In this document: positions 46,470 to 59,921 of the stretch, piece after piece
Layout of the letters: the number at the start of each line of letters is the position of its first letter
Position numbering within the stretch: position 1 is the first letter of the stretch
Program-made: the position numbers and the translations under genes
Assembly: GCF_002009425.1 (NCBI RefSeq)
Contig: NZ_CP019936.1
Location: 1,597,001 to 1,661,000 of the forward strand
DNA length: 64,000 bases
From: Thiosocius teredinicola
Lineage (GTDB): Bacteria > Pseudomonadota > Gammaproteobacteria > Chromatiales > Chromatiaceae
Direction: 5' to 3'
Notes under the pieces: generated by a model
Told to the model about the DNA's origin: nothing
The model's database searches: none
Seen by the model: only the letters and a program-made list of their open reading frames with translations

Positions 46470-47513
46470 GTGGAGTTCACTTTACAGGCCTTGAGTGAAC
46501 TCACCGGAGCGGAACTGCGTGGCGATCCGCACCGGTTGATAAACCATGTGGCGACGCTGCAGGATGCCGAAGAGGGCGCGATCTCGTTTCTCGCCAACAA
46601 GCGTTATCGAACCTATCTCGATACCACCAGGGCATCGGCCGTGATTCTCGCAGCAGAAGATGCCGAGCGTTGCAACGTCGATTGCCTGGTCGCCGACAAT
46701 CCCTACCTTGCGCACGCCAGAGTCGTCACCGCGCTGTACCCGCCAGAGGCTGTCTCGCCTGGTGCTGCCGTGGGCGCCTTTGTACACGATACGGCAACGG
46801 TGGCAGACAGCGCACATATCGGGGTCAACAGCTATGTCGGCGCCAATGTCGTTATTGAAGACGACGTGGTGATCGGGCCGGGGTGCGTGCTGCTGGACCG
46901 TTCGGTGGTAGGTGCCGGCTCCCGCCTGGTGGCAATGGTCACCCTCGGCAGCGATACGCAGCTTGGCAAGCGCTGCCTGATTCATCCCGGCGCAGTGATC
47001 GGCGGCGACGGGTTTGGCCTGGCCAACGATGATGGGGCATGGGTGAAAGTGCCGCAGATCGGTCGGGCGGTACTCGGCGACGATGTCGAGGTAGGCTCAT
47101 GCTCGTCGATAGATCGCGGTGCGATCGGGGATACCGTGCTTCAAAACGGTGTGAAGATCGATAGCCAGGTGCACGTCGCGCACAATGTTTACCTGGGTGA
47201 ACATACCGCGATGGCCGGACGTTCGGCGATTGCCGGTTCATCGCATATCGGCGCCTACTGTACGATCGCCGGTGGTGCCGGCGTGACCGGTCATGTCGAA
47301 TTGGTTGATCATGTGCACGTGTCCGGCGTTACTTCGGTCACGCGTTCGATCAAAAAGCCCGGCGTCTATACGGGCACCATTCCTGCCATGGAGCATGCGG
47401 TCTGGCTGAAGAATTTCGCCCGCTTGCGCCAACTGGATGATATGGTTCGACGGATAAAATCACTCGAACAGGAAGTTGCGGCGCTGCGTGAGCAAAAAGA
47501 GCAACAAGGGTGA
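46470..47513 (+). CDS. lpxD: UDP-3-O-(3-hydroxyacyl)glucosamine N-acyltransferase
   Basis: 347 residues from a GTG at 46470 with GGAGG six bases upstream. The N-terminal uridine-binding domain (LSELTGAELRGDPHRLINHVATLQDAEEG) leads into a hexapeptide-repeat beta-helix (VSPGAAVGAFVHDTATVADSAHIGVNSYVGANVVIEDDVVIGPG) and a C-terminal helix rich in Arg/Gln. It adds the N-linked acyl chain in lipid A synthesis. Confidence 0.96.
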   Translation: MEFTLQALSELTGAELRGDPHRLINHVATLQDAEEGAISFLANKRYRTYLDTTRASAVILAAEDAERCNVDCLVADNPYLAHARVVTALYPPEAVSPGAAVGAFVHDTATVADSAHIGVNSYVGANVVIEDDVVIGPGCVLLDRSVVGAGSRLVAMVTLGSDTQLGKRCLIHPGAVIGGDGFGLANDDGAWVKVPQIGRAVLGDDVEVGSCSSIDRGAIGDTVLQNGVKIDSQVHVAHNVYLGEHTAMAGRSAIAGSSHIGAYCTIAGGAGVTGHVELVDHVHVSGVTSVTRSIKKPGVYTGTIPAMEHAVWLKNFARLRQLDDMVRRIKSLEQEVAALREQKEQQG

Positions 47514-47579
47514 GACCGGCTGCCTGCCGGTACGACAAATAGCAAAGATAAAGAGTTTCCGGAGGTTGCGTTAGACGCC

Positions 47580-48008
47580 ATGGATATTCAGCAAATTCAA
47601 AGCCTGCTGCCGCATCGTTACCCGTTTCTGCTGGTTGATCGGGTACTCGAGAGCGAGCCGGGCAAACGTCTGGTGGCGATGAAGAACGTAACGATCAACG
47701 AGCCGTTTTTCCAGGGACACTTTCCCAGCAAACCGGTGATGCCGGGCGTGCTGCTGATCGAGGCCATGGCGCAAGCAACTGGCCTGTTGGCAATGGAAAG
47801 CGCCGATGTGCCGAAAGAAGCTATCTATTACCTGGTCGGCGTAGACAAGGCGCGCTTCAAGCGCCCGGTGGTGCCTGGCGACCAACTCATCTTCGAAGTC
47901 GAAGTGCTCAAGCACAAGCGCGAGATATGGGTGTTTTCTGCCGAGGCCAAAGTCGACGGCAGTGTCGTAGCTTCTGCCGAGATCATGTGCACCGCGCGGA
48001 ACCTGTGA
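47580..48008 (+). CDS. fabZ: 3-hydroxyacyl-[acyl-carrier-protein] dehydratase
   Basis: 142 residues. The hot-dog fold signature [15 protein letters not shown] with catalytic His and [32 protein letters not shown] with catalytic Glu are intact. It dehydrates 3-hydroxyacyl-ACPs in fatty acid elongation. The lpxA start overlaps its stop (GTGA), which balances fatty-acid and lipid A supply. Confidence 0.97.
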   Translation: MDIQQIQSLLPHRYPFLLVDRVLESEPGKRLVAMKNVTINEPFFQGHFPSKPVMPGVLLIEAMAQATGLLAMESADVPKEAIYYLVGVDKARFKRPVVPGDQLIFEVEVLKHKREIWVFSAEAKVDGSVVASAEIMCTARNL

Positions 48009-48784
48009 GTGTGATCGATTCGCGTGCGGTAATTGATCCGTCAGCGCAGATCGATGAGGGGGTCAGCATCGGTCCCTTCGCAGTGATCGGCGCCGGTGTG
48101 AAGATCGGCAAGGGTACCGAGATTCGTTCGCACGTCGTCATCAACGGTCCATGCACTATCGGTTGCGACAACCTGATCTATCAGTTTGCGTCGATCGGCG
48201 AAGACCCGCAGGACAAGAAATACGAGCGGCACGAACAGACGTTTCTCGAGATCGGCGATCGCAACAAGATCCGTGAGTTCGTCACCATCCACCGCGGCAC
48301 CACGCAAGACGAATCGTTGACCACGATCGGCAGTGACAACCTGCTGATGGCCTATGCCCACATCGCGCACGATTGCCGTATCGGTGACAACACCATCATG
48401 GCCAATGCCGCTTCTCTGGGCGGGCATGTACATATCGATGATTGGGCGATCCTTGGTGGATTCAGCATCATTCACCAGTTCTGCCACGTCGGGAAACATT
48501 GTTTCACTGCGATGGGCAGTGTGATCAGCAAAGACGTACCGCCGTATGTCATGGTGGGTGGCCATCCTGCCAAGCCGCACGGCATCAACAGCGAGGGCCT
48601 GCGTCGCCGCAAGTTCAGCGCCGACCAGCTTGCAACGATCAAACAGGCCTACCGCACGCTCTACCACAGCGGTCTGCCGTTGGCTGAGGCACGCACGCAG
48701 ATCGTGGCTGCCGCCGATGCCAGCGAGGAACTGCGCATCATGGCGGACTTCCTCGAGGCCAGCGAACGCAGCATCGTTCGCTGA
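48005..48784 (+). CDS. lpxA: UDP-N-acetylglucosamine O-acyltransferase
   Basis: 259 residues from the GTG at 48005, overlapping fabZ by four bases; a GTG at 48011 is possible. Hexapeptide repeats begin [32 protein letters not shown]. The catalytic His lies in [17 protein letters not shown], and a helical C-terminal domain (about 185-259) is present. It carries out the first step of lipid A synthesis. Confidence 0.97.
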   Translation: MSVIDSRAVIDPSAQIDEGVSIGPFAVIGAGVKIGKGTEIRSHVVINGPCTIGCDNLIYQFASIGEDPQDKKYERHEQTFLEIGDRNKIREFVTIHRGTTQDESLTTIGSDNLLMAYAHIAHDCRIGDNTIMANAASLGGHVHIDDWAILGGFSIIHQFCHVGKHCFTAMGSVISKDVPPYVMVGGHPAKPHGINSEGLRRRKFSADQLATIKQAYRTLYHSGLPLAEARTQIVAAADASEELRIMADFLEASERSIVR

Positions 48785-48804
48785 ATCGGTTCAGACCCCA
48801 GCCC

Positions 48805-49965
48805 ATGCAGCCGTTGCGCATCGGTATCATTGCCGCAGAGCCTTCAGGCGACTTGCTCGCGGCCGGCTTGATGCGCGCACTCAAGGCTGAAATGCCGCAG
48901 CTCCAGTTTGAAGGGGTGGCCGGTCCCTTGATGATGAACGAAGGGATCGACCAGTGGGAGCCGATGGACAGCCTATCGGTGATGGGGTTGTTCGAGGTCC
49001 TGCATCATCTGCCGCGGCTACTACGCCTGCGCGGCCAGATTCTCGCGCGCTGGCGCGACACGCCGCCGGCCTTGTTCATCGGTGTCGATGCGCCGGACTT
49101 CAATCTCACGGTCGAAACGCGATTGCGCGAACGCGGGATACCGACGGTGCACTATGTCAGCCCGACCGTATGGGCCTGGCGTACCAGTCGGGTAAAAACC
49201 ATTCGCCGAGCGGTCGATCTGCTGCTCACGATCTTTCCGTTCGAAAATGCCTTTCTCGAAAGTCACCAGGTGTCGGCCCACTATGTCGGACACCCCTTGG
49301 CGGGCGAGATGCCGCTGCGTCCCGATCGGGCAGGTGCGCGTGAACGCCTCGGTATACCGGGTGACGCGCCGGTGCTCGCCGTGTTGCCGGGCAGTCGCAG
49401 TGGCGAAGTCGGGCGGTTGGCGCGACCGTTTCTGCAGACCGCGCAGGTACTGCAGCGCGAAATCGACGGCCTGCGCGTCGTGGTGCCGCTGGTCAACGAC
49501 AGAACACGCGATTTGCTGATGGCGGAGCGGCAACGCTATACGCCGTCGCTCAATGCACAGGTCGTCGTCGGCGATGCGCGCAACGCGATGGCCGCCGGCG
49601 ATGTGGTGCTGACCGCTTCGGGTACCGCGACGCTTGAAGGCCTGCTGAGCAAACGTCCGATGGTGGTCGGCTACAAGGTGCAGGCCGCCACCTATTGGTT
49701 GGCGCGTCTGTTGAAACTGGTCAAGGTGCCGCACGTCGCAATGGCCAATTTGCTGGCGGACGAGCGACTCGCGCCGGAGCTGATCCAACACGATTGCGAG
49801 CCGGAACACCTGCTGCCGCCACTGCGTCGGTTCTTCCAAGACGACGCTCTGCGCGAGCGCATCGCAGCGCGCTATACCGAGATCCACCAGTCGATGCGCT
49901 CGGATACCAATCGCGAAGCCGCGGCGGCAGTCATTGCATTGATGAAGGAGCGGGGCATTGTCTGA
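48805..49965 (+). CDS. lpxB: Lipid-A-disaccharide synthase
   Basis: 386 residues. It has [22 protein letters not shown] at the start, [60 protein letters not shown] and [23 protein letters not shown], the GT19 blocks. It condenses UDP-2,3-diacylglucosamine and lipid X. It overlaps rnhB by eight bases. Confidence 0.96.
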   Translation: MQPLRIGIIAAEPSGDLLAAGLMRALKAEMPQLQFEGVAGPLMMNEGIDQWEPMDSLSVMGLFEVLHHLPRLLRLRGQILARWRDTPPALFIGVDAPDFNLTVETRLRERGIPTVHYVSPTVWAWRTSRVKTIRRAVDLLLTIFPFENAFLESHQVSAHYVGHPLAGEMPLRPDRAGARERLGIPGDAPVLAVLPGSRSGEVGRLARPFLQTAQVLQREIDGLRVVVPLVNDRTRDLLMAERQRYTPSLNAQVVVGDARNAMAAGDVVLTASGTATLEGLLSKRPMVVGYKVQAATYWLARLLKLVKVPHVAMANLLADERLAPELIQHDCEPEHLLPPLRRFFQDDALRERIAARYTEIHQSMRSDTNREAAAAVIALMKERGIV

Positions 49966-50530
49966 AGTTCTGGTGTGCGGCGTCGATGAGGTCGGCCGCG
50001 GTCCGTTGGCCGGACCGGTTGTGGCGGCGGCCGTGATCCTCGATCCAAACAGGCCGATCGCCGGCCTGGCCGACTCGAAAAAGCTCAGTGAGAAGAAGCG
50101 CGAGGCCTTGTATCCGCAGATATGTGATCAGGCGCTGGCGTGGGCCGTGGGGCGCGCCGAAGTGGCCGAGATCGACGAACTGAATATCTTGCACGCCAGT
50201 CTGCTGGCGATGCAGCGTGCGGTCGCTGCACTGGCCGTGGCACCCGGCCACGCCCTGGTCGATGGCAACAAGCTCCCCAAGCAGCTGCCGTGCAGCGCCG
50301 AGGCGATCGTGGGCGGCGATGGAAGCGAGCCCTGCATCTCGGCCGCGTCGATTATTGCCAAGGTCGTGCGCGACCGTGAGATGGTCGAATTGGACGCGCG
50401 CTATCCCGGCTACGGCCTGGCGATACACAAGGGTTATCCGACCAAGAAGCACCTCGAAGCCTTGCAGGCACTGGGCATCAGCGAGATCCATCGGCGCTCG
50501 TTCGGGCCGGTTCGCAAGCTACTGGCATAA
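49958..50530 (+). CDS. rnhB: Ribonuclease HII
   Basis: 190 residues from a TTG at 49958 that overlaps lpxB by eight bases. [23 protein letters not shown] carries the catalytic Asp-Glu pair; [10 protein letters not shown] and [16 protein letters not shown] provide the remaining acidic residues. The C-terminal HRRSFGPV is conserved. It cuts RNA-DNA junctions and removes misinserted ribonucleotides. Confidence 0.95.
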   Translation: MSEVLVCGVDEVGRGPLAGPVVAAAVILDPNRPIAGLADSKKLSEKKREALYPQICDQALAWAVGRAEVAEIDELNILHASLLAMQRAVAALAVAPGHALVDGNKLPKQLPCSAEAIVGGDGSEPCISAASIIAKVVRDREMVELDARYPGYGLAIHKGYPTKKHLEALQALGISEIHRRSFGPVRKLLA

Positions 50531-50726
50531 CGCACGCTCGGATCAAGCGCAGCATGGTGCTCGGTCTGGGAAAGATGTCGTAGTCATTTGATATCTAAGC
50601 AATAACTGCGCTCGATCTTTGCATCTTCCAATGCGTGACCCGGGCATGCAAACGGTGCTGGAAGCCCATGCCGCGGCACGGTATCCTGTTCGCTCTTCTG
50701 ACCCCACCTAGGTCCCGAATCGCCGT

Positions 50727-54296
<3,570 letters not shown>

Positions 54297-54390
54297 TCAT
54301 GGTGATCTTTACGTGCGGCCGGGACGATTCGGCCGGTCGCATTGGGTTATCATTAGCGATTAGCCAAAGGTCTTATCCCACACAATAACG

Positions 54391-55347
54391 ATGAATCTTG
54401 ATTTTCTTGAATTTGAGCAGCCGATCGCCGAACTCCAGGCAAAAATCGAAGAGCTGCGCCTGGTCGGTAATGACAATGAAATCAACATCCAGGAAGAGAT
54501 CGAGCGCCTCGAGGGCAAGAGCCGCTCGCTGACCGAGCAGATCTTTTCCAACCTGTCGCCGTGGCAGATTTCGCAGCTCGCACGTCATCCGCTGCGACCC
54601 TACACGCTCGACTATGTCGCGCGCATCGTCGACGACTTCGAAGAACTGCATGGCGATCGCGCATTCGCCGACGACCGTGCGATCGTCGGCGGCTTGGGGC
54701 GCATCGCCGGCAAGCCGGTGATGGTGATCGGTCATCAGAAAGGGCGCGATACCAAAGAGAAGATCAGTCGCAACTTCGGCATGCCGCGACCCGAGGGATA
54801 TCGTAAGGCGCTGCGCCTGATGAAGATCGCCGAGCGCTTCAACATGCCGGTACTGACCTTCATCGACACGCCCGGCGCCTACCCCGGGGTGGGCGCCGAA
54901 GAGCGCGGCCAGAGCGAGGCGATCGCGCGCAACTTGTTCGAGATGGCGGGCCTGCGTGTGCCGATCATCGCCACCGTGATCGGCGAGGGCGGATCGGGCG
55001 GCGCGCTGGCGATCGGTGTGGCCGACCGCCTGTTGATGCTGCAGTACAGCACTTACTCGGTCATTTCGCCGGAGGGTTGTGCGTCGATCCTGTGGAAAGA
55101 CGCCGAGAAGGCGCCGCTGGCGGCCGAGGCGATGGCGATAACATCCAAACACCTGAAGGAATTCGACCTGATCGACGAGATCGTGCCCGAGCCGCTTGGC
55201 GGCGGACACCGCGACCCGGATACGGTTGCCCGAAATCTCAAGGATGCGTTGCTGGCAGCGCTCGATGAGGTGCGCGACGCACCGATCGACCGCCTGCTCG
55301 AGCTGCGCTACGAGAGGCTGATGTCGTACGGTGTCGTCTCGAGCTGA
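54391..55347 (+). CDS. accA: Acetyl-CoA carboxylase carboxyltransferase subunit alpha
   Basis: 318 residues. It opens [21 protein letters not shown], then shows [66 protein letters not shown] and [19 protein letters not shown], the diagnostic AccA blocks. It transfers carboxyl from biotin to acetyl-CoA with AccD. An imperfect CGGCCG hairpin (54315-54335) lies upstream without a T tract. Overlaps tilS by 17 bases. Confidence 0.97.
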   Translation: MNLDFLEFEQPIAELQAKIEELRLVGNDNEINIQEEIERLEGKSRSLTEQIFSNLSPWQISQLARHPLRPYTLDYVARIVDDFEELHGDRAFADDRAIVGGLGRIAGKPVMVIGHQKGRDTKEKISRNFGMPRPEGYRKALRLMKIAERFNMPVLTFIDTPGAYPGVGAEERGQSEAIARNLFEMAGLRVPIIATVIGEGGSGGALAIGVADRLLMLQYSTYSVISPEGCASILWKDAEKAPLAAEAMAITSKHLKEFDLIDEIVPEPLGGGHRDPDTVARNLKDALLAALDEVRDAPIDRLLELRYERLMSYGVVSS

Positions 55348-56683
55348 ATGTACTATCGATGCGCAGCGGCTGCTCGCGCATCTGCACGATGACCTGCCCA
55401 CCCCGACCCATTACTGGGTCGGCTTCAGCGGCGGTGTCGATTCCACCGTTCTGCTACACCTGATCGCACAGATCCGCGCGTCGTTGCCGGCGCCGGTCTC
55501 GGCGATCCACATCGACCACGGCCTGCAGGCCGAATCGGCGAACTGGTCACAACACTGCGCGCGTACTGCCGAGCGGTGCGGCATTCCCTATCATTCACTG
55601 CGCGTCGATGCCCGGCCGTCGGCCGGTGAGAGCCCCGAGGCGGCTGCGCGGGCGGCACGCTATGCGGCGATCGCCGATGCGATCGAAGACGACGCGATGC
55701 TGCTGACTGCACATCATCTCGACGACCAGGCCGAAACCTTGTTGCTGCAACTGCTGCGGGGGGCCGGCGTCGAGGGCCTGGCGGCGATGCCGGCATGTCG
55801 CCGTTGGCACAACCGATGGCACGCGCGACCGTTGCTCGCGTTGCGACGCCGCACATTGCATGCCTGGGCTGTCGAAAAGCGACTGCACTGGATCGAAGAC
55901 CCGAGCAATGCGATCGATGTTGCCGACCGCAACTACCTGCGCAACCGGGTCATGCCGATGCTCGGCGCGCGCTGGCCGGCGGCGGCCGACAATATCGCGC
56001 GCAGCGCCGAGCTGTGTGCCGACGCGGCCGAGACGATACTCGGCGTCGCCGAAGCGGACCTCGCGACAGCGCAATCCGACGATGGCGCATTGCGGCTGTC
56101 GATGCTGCGTGAGTTGCCCAAGGCGAGGGCACGCAAGTTGTTGCGCGTGTGGTTGCGCGGGCATGCATTGCCGAGCCTTTCGCTGACACGGCTCGACGAG
56201 GCGTTGTCGCAACTGTGCGACGCGCGCAGCGATGCCGACGTGACCATCGAGTGCGGTGACCGGGCGATCCGCCGCTTCCGCGGCAAGGCCTACGTGGTCG
56301 CGCAACATCGGCTCGATCTGCCCGGCGAGCCGTTCGATTGGCAGGGCGACGAGGTCGTGTTGCCCGCCGGTCTCGGTGTTCTGCGCCGGGTTGCCGCCCC
56401 GGGTGGGATCAGTCGTCAGATGTGGGACAGCGGCCGGGTGCAGGTCGGTTTCCGGCATGCCGATGTGCGCTGTCGGCCGGCCGGGCGCGAAGGCACGCGG
56501 TCATTCAAAAAATTGGCCCAGTCGTTCGACATCCCGCCGTGGGAGCGCGAACGCATCCCGATCCTGTTGATCGGCGGCGAGGTGGCTGCGCTGGCCGGCT
56601 ACTGCGTGTGCGAACCGTTCGCCGCCGCCGAGGACGAGCAAGGCTGGCAGCTCGAGTGGATCGCGGAGCGGATCAAGGAATGA
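55331..56683 (+). CDS. tilS: tRNA(Ile)-lysidine synthase
   Basis: 450 residues from the GTG at 55331, overlapping accA. The PP-loop [60 protein letters not shown] and the C-terminal TilS domains ([21 protein letters not shown], then [10 protein letters not shown]) are present. It modifies C34 of the AUA-decoding tRNA(Ile). Its stop overlaps the next gene's start (ATGA). Confidence 0.95.
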   Translation: MSSRAECTIDAQRLLAHLHDDLPTPTHYWVGFSGGVDSTVLLHLIAQIRASLPAPVSAIHIDHGLQAESANWSQHCARTAERCGIPYHSLRVDARPSAGESPEAAARAARYAAIADAIEDDAMLLTAHHLDDQAETLLLQLLRGAGVEGLAAMPACRRWHNRWHARPLLALRRRTLHAWAVEKRLHWIEDPSNAIDVADRNYLRNRVMPMLGARWPAAADNIARSAELCADAAETILGVAEADLATAQSDDGALRLSMLRELPKARARKLLRVWLRGHALPSLSLTRLDEALSQLCDARSDADVTIECGDRAIRRFRGKAYVVAQHRLDLPGEPFDWQGDEVVLPAGLGVLRRVAAPGGISRQMWDSGRVQVGFRHADVRCRPAGREGTRSFKKLAQSFDIPPWERERIPILLIGGEVAALAGYCVCEPFAAAEDEQGWQLEWIAERIKE

Positions 56684-57198
56684 GTTTTACCAACAGCTAC
56701 GCCTATCGGCGGCCGGGTATCGGCATCGCCATCAACCTGGGACTGCTGCTGTCGTTGGCGCTGCTGCTGTACGGTCTGCAGGCGCCGATCCTGACGCTGG
56801 AGAAGTTCTACTTCTTCAGCAACACGGTCAGCCTGTTGTCGGCACTGCAGACCCTGGCCCAGGAGGCGGAGTGGGGCCTGTTCGCGTTGGTCGGCTCGTT
56901 CAGCGTTGCCTTCCCGATCCTCAAACTGATCGCGCTGTTCCTGATCTGGAACTTCGACCCGTCGCAGGGCGAGCGCCACCGGCGCCACCTGGAGTGGCTG
57001 GCGGTGTACAGCAAGTGGTCGATGCTCGACGTGTTCGTGGTCGCCCTGCTGGTGGTCTCGATCAAGCTCGGCGCGCTGGCCGAGGCGCATGTCGGCATCG
57101 GCATCTACGCCTTCGCCGCCAGCGTCGTGCTGAGCATGCTGCTGTCGAATTGGATCAGCCGGCACGCGATCGAAACACCGACCGCGCCGGTTGGGTAA
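56680..57198 (+). CDS. Stand-alone PqiA-family integral membrane protein
   Basis: 172 residues from the ATG at 56680 overlapping the tilS stop. Four hydrophobic segments are visible (about 12-32, 60-85, 100-125, 135-158). The segments FPILKLIALFLIWNF and WSMLDVFVVALLVVSIKLG match the core of the paraquat-inducible protein A family. Full PqiA has two such domains and N-terminal zinc fingers; this is a single domain without the Cys pairs. PqiA-type proteins form lipid-transfer systems with MCE partners, but no pqiB or MCE gene is adjacent. It is translated with tilS and precedes prfB. Confidence 0.85.
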   Translation: MSFTNSYAYRRPGIGIAINLGLLLSLALLLYGLQAPILTLEKFYFFSNTVSLLSALQTLAQEAEWGLFALVGSFSVAFPILKLIALFLIWNFDPSQGERHRRHLEWLAVYSKWSMLDVFVVALLVVSIKLGALAEAHVGIGIYAFAASVVLSMLLSNWISRHAIETPTAPVG

Positions 57199-57248
57199 AG
57201 CCCGGCCGTTGAGATAGAATGCCCGGTTTAGATTTTCCGGGGTGCGCC

Positions 57249-58347
57249 ATGCAGGATATCAATCCCATCACGAACAAGATTGCCGATCTGAGGGGACGGT
57301 TGTCGTCTCTCAGGGGGTATCTTTGACTACGAAGGCAAGAAAGAACGCCTGACCGAGGTCCTGCGCGAACTCGAAGACCCGGACATCTGGAACGATCAGG
57401 AGCGCGCCCAGGCGCTGGGTAAGGAACGCGCACTGCTCGAGGGCGTCGTGCTCAACATGGACGAGCTCACCGCCGGCCTGAGCGACGGCGCCGACCTGCT
57501 CGAAATGGCCGTCGAAGAGGGCGATGAAGACACGGTCGACTCGATCGCGGCCGATGTCGACGCGTTCGACGAGCGCGTTGCCGAACTCGAATTCCGCCGC
57601 ATGTTCGCCGGTGAACTCGATGCCAACAATGCCTTCCTCGATATCCAGGCAGGCTCCGGCGGCACCGAGGCACAGGACTGGGCCGAGATGCTGCTGCGCA
57701 TGTACCTGCGTTGGGGCGAACAGCATGGTTTCAAGACCGAGCTGATGGAAGTGTCGCCGGGCGAAGTCGCCGGCATCAAGAGTGCGACCATCCGTTTCGA
57801 AGGCGATTACGCGTTTGGCTGGTTGCGCACCGAGACCGGTGTGCACCGTCTGGTGCGCAAGTCACCGTTCGACTCGGGTAACCGCCGGCATACCTCGTTC
57901 AGTTCGGTGTTCGTCTCGCCCGAGATCGATGACTCGATCGAGATCGAGATCAATCCGGCCGATCTGCGTATCGATGTGTACCGCGCATCCGGTGCCGGTG
58001 GTCAGCACGTCAACCGGACCGAATCGGCGGTACGTATCACGCACAATCCCACCGGCCTCGTAACCCAGTGTCAGAACGACCGCTCGCAACACAAGAATAA
58101 AGACCAGGCGATGAAACAGCTCAAGGCCAAGCTGTACGAGCTCGAGATGCAAAAGCGCAGCGAGAGCCAGCAGGCGCTCGAAGACAGCAAATCGGACATC
58201 GGCTGGGGCAGCCAGATCCGTTCCTACGTGCTCGACCAGTCGCGTATCAAAGACCTGCGCACCAACATCGAAACGGGCAACACCCAGGCCGTGCTCGACG
58301 GTGGCCTGGACATGTTCATCGAAGCGAGCCTGAAGAGCGGCCTGTAA
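57249..58347 (+). CDS. prfB: Peptide chain release factor 2, with programmed +1 frameshift
   Basis: Two frames join to give ~365 residues. Frame one runs from the ATG at 57249 (25 codons) and ends CTT TGA at 57321-57326. After a +1 shift, reading resumes with GAC at 57325 and continues to 58347. It has the RF2 codon-recognition loop SPF (in [14 protein letters not shown]) and the catalytic GGQ in [13 protein letters not shown]. It releases chains at UGA and UAA. The in-frame UGA makes its own synthesis depend on RF2 level. The PqiA-like gene ends 50 bases before; lysS begins 43 bases after. Confidence 0.97.
57312..57327 (+). promoter_or_regulatory. prfB frameshift (recoding) site
   Basis: A Shine-Dalgarno-like AGGGGG (57312-57317), then TAT, CTT, TGA and C: the standard AGGGGG-NNN-CTT-TGA-C arrangement that promotes +1 slippage of the P-site tRNA on CUU when UGA is read slowly. 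Confidence 0.95.
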
Positions 58348-58390
58348 GGTCGGTCTCGGGATTCACAAGATTTAAGTGGTTGAAGGACAA

Positions 58391-59878
58391 ATGACAGACG
58401 CCAACACCCAAGCGGACGAAAACAAACTGATTGCGCAGCGCCGCGAAAAACTGGCCGTGATCCGCGAGAATGGCATCGCTTTCCCGAATCATTTCCGGCG
58501 CGACGTGCTCGCGGCGGAACTGCAGGACCGGCTTGGCGACAAGTCGAAAGAAGAATTGGAAGAACTGGCGCAGCGCGCGCGGGTGGCCGGCCGCATCATG
58601 GCGCGTCGCGGTCCGTTCCTGGTCATCCAGGACATGTCGGGGCGTATCCAGTTTTACGTCGACAAGAAGAGCCTGCCCGAAGAACTGGCCAGCCAGATCA
58701 AGAGCTGGGACATCGGCGACATCGTCGGTGGCGAAGGGCCGGTACACAAATCGGGCAAGGGCGATCTGTACATCTATCTCGATGAAGCCGTACTGCTGAC
58801 CAAAGCCCTGCGCCCGCTGCCCGAGAAGTGGCATGGGCTTGCCGATCAGGAGCAACGTTATCGTCAGCGCTATGTCGACCTGATCGTCAACCAGGAGGCG
58901 CGTCAGACCTTCGTGATGCGCTCGCGCATCATCGACTACATCCGCCGCTACTTTGTCGACGCCGGCTTCCTCGAAGTCGAGACGCCGATGATGCAGGTGA
59001 TCCCGGGCGGTGCGACGGCGCGGCCGTTCGTCACCCACCACAACGCCTTGGATATGGCCTTGTACCTGCGTATCGCGCCCGAGCTCTATCTCAAGCGCCT
59101 GGTGGTCGGCGGCTTTGAACGGGTCTTCGAGATCAACCGCAACTTCCGCAACGAGGGGCTGTCGGCGCGCCACAACCCCGAGTTCACGATGATCGAGTTC
59201 TACGAGGCGTATGTCGATTACAGTCACCTGATGGATCGCACCGAAGAACTGCTGCGCGGTATCGCCGTCGATATTCTGGGCAATCCGGTTGTTTCCTATC
59301 AGGGCCAGACATACGACTTCGGCAAGCCGTTCACCCGCATGTCGGTCAAGGAAGCGATCCTGCACTACAACTCGGACATCAACGCCGACGACCTCGATGA
59401 TCTGGAAAAGGCGAGCGCACATGCGAAACGCCTGGGTATCGACGTAAAGCCGACTTACGGCTTGGGCAAAGTGCAGATCGAGATCTTCGAAAAGACGGTC
59501 GAACACGAGTTGAAAGACCCGACCTTCATCACCGCCTACCCAACCGAAGTATCACCGCTGGCACGCCGCAACGACGCAGATCCGTTCGTTACCGATCGCT
59601 TCGAGTTCTTCGTCGGCGGTCGCGAGCTTGCCAATGGTTTCTCCGAGTTGAACGACCCGGAAGACCAGGCAGAGCGATTTCGCCGTCAGGTCGAAGAGAA
59701 AGAGGCCGGCGACGACGAGGCGATGCACTTCGACGCCGACTACGTCAGGGCACTCGAACACGGTCTGCCGCCGACCGCGGGTGAGGGTATCGGCATCGAC
59801 CGCCTGGTGATGCTGTTTACCGATTCGCCCTCGATCCGCGACGTGCTGCTGTTCCCGCACATGCGGCCGGAAGTCTGA
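58391..59878 (+). CDS. lysS: Lysyl-tRNA synthetase, class II
   Basis: 495 residues from the ATG at 58391 (GAAGGA five to ten bases before); the frame's earlier GTG at 58376 lacks a site. An OB-fold anticodon domain (about 60-150: [24 protein letters not shown]) is followed by motif 1, motif 2 ([21 protein letters not shown]) and motif 3 ([22 protein letters not shown]). It charges tRNA(Lys). prfB-lysS is a conserved pair. Confidence 0.97.
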   Translation: MTDANTQADENKLIAQRREKLAVIRENGIAFPNHFRRDVLAAELQDRLGDKSKEELEELAQRARVAGRIMARRGPFLVIQDMSGRIQFYVDKKSLPEELASQIKSWDIGDIVGGEGPVHKSGKGDLYIYLDEAVLLTKALRPLPEKWHGLADQEQRYRQRYVDLIVNQEARQTFVMRSRIIDYIRRYFVDAGFLEVETPMMQVIPGGATARPFVTHHNALDMALYLRIAPELYLKRLVVGGFERVFEINRNFRNEGLSARHNPEFTMIEFYEAYVDYSHLMDRTEELLRGIAVDILGNPVVSYQGQTYDFGKPFTRMSVKEAILHYNSDINADDLDDLEKASAHAKRLGIDVKPTYGLGKVQIEIFEKTVEHELKDPTFITAYPTEVSPLARRNDADPFVTDRFEFFVGGRELANGFSELNDPEDQAERFRRQVEEKEAGDDEAMHFDADYVRALEHGLPPTAGEGIGIDRLVMLFTDSPSIRDVLLFPHMRPEV

Positions 59879-59894
59879 TCGCTTTTCAGCCTAA

Positions 59895-59921
59895 CAGCGT
59901 CGCCATCAAGCGGCGGCGCTG
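59895..59921. terminator. Hairpin at the convergent lysS/gpmI ends
   Basis: CAGCGTCGCC (59895-59904) pairs with GGCGGCGCTG (59912-59921), ten positions with one G-T pair, across the gpmI stop codon. No T tract is present on either side, so only a weak bidirectional 3' end is suggested. Confidence 0.35.
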
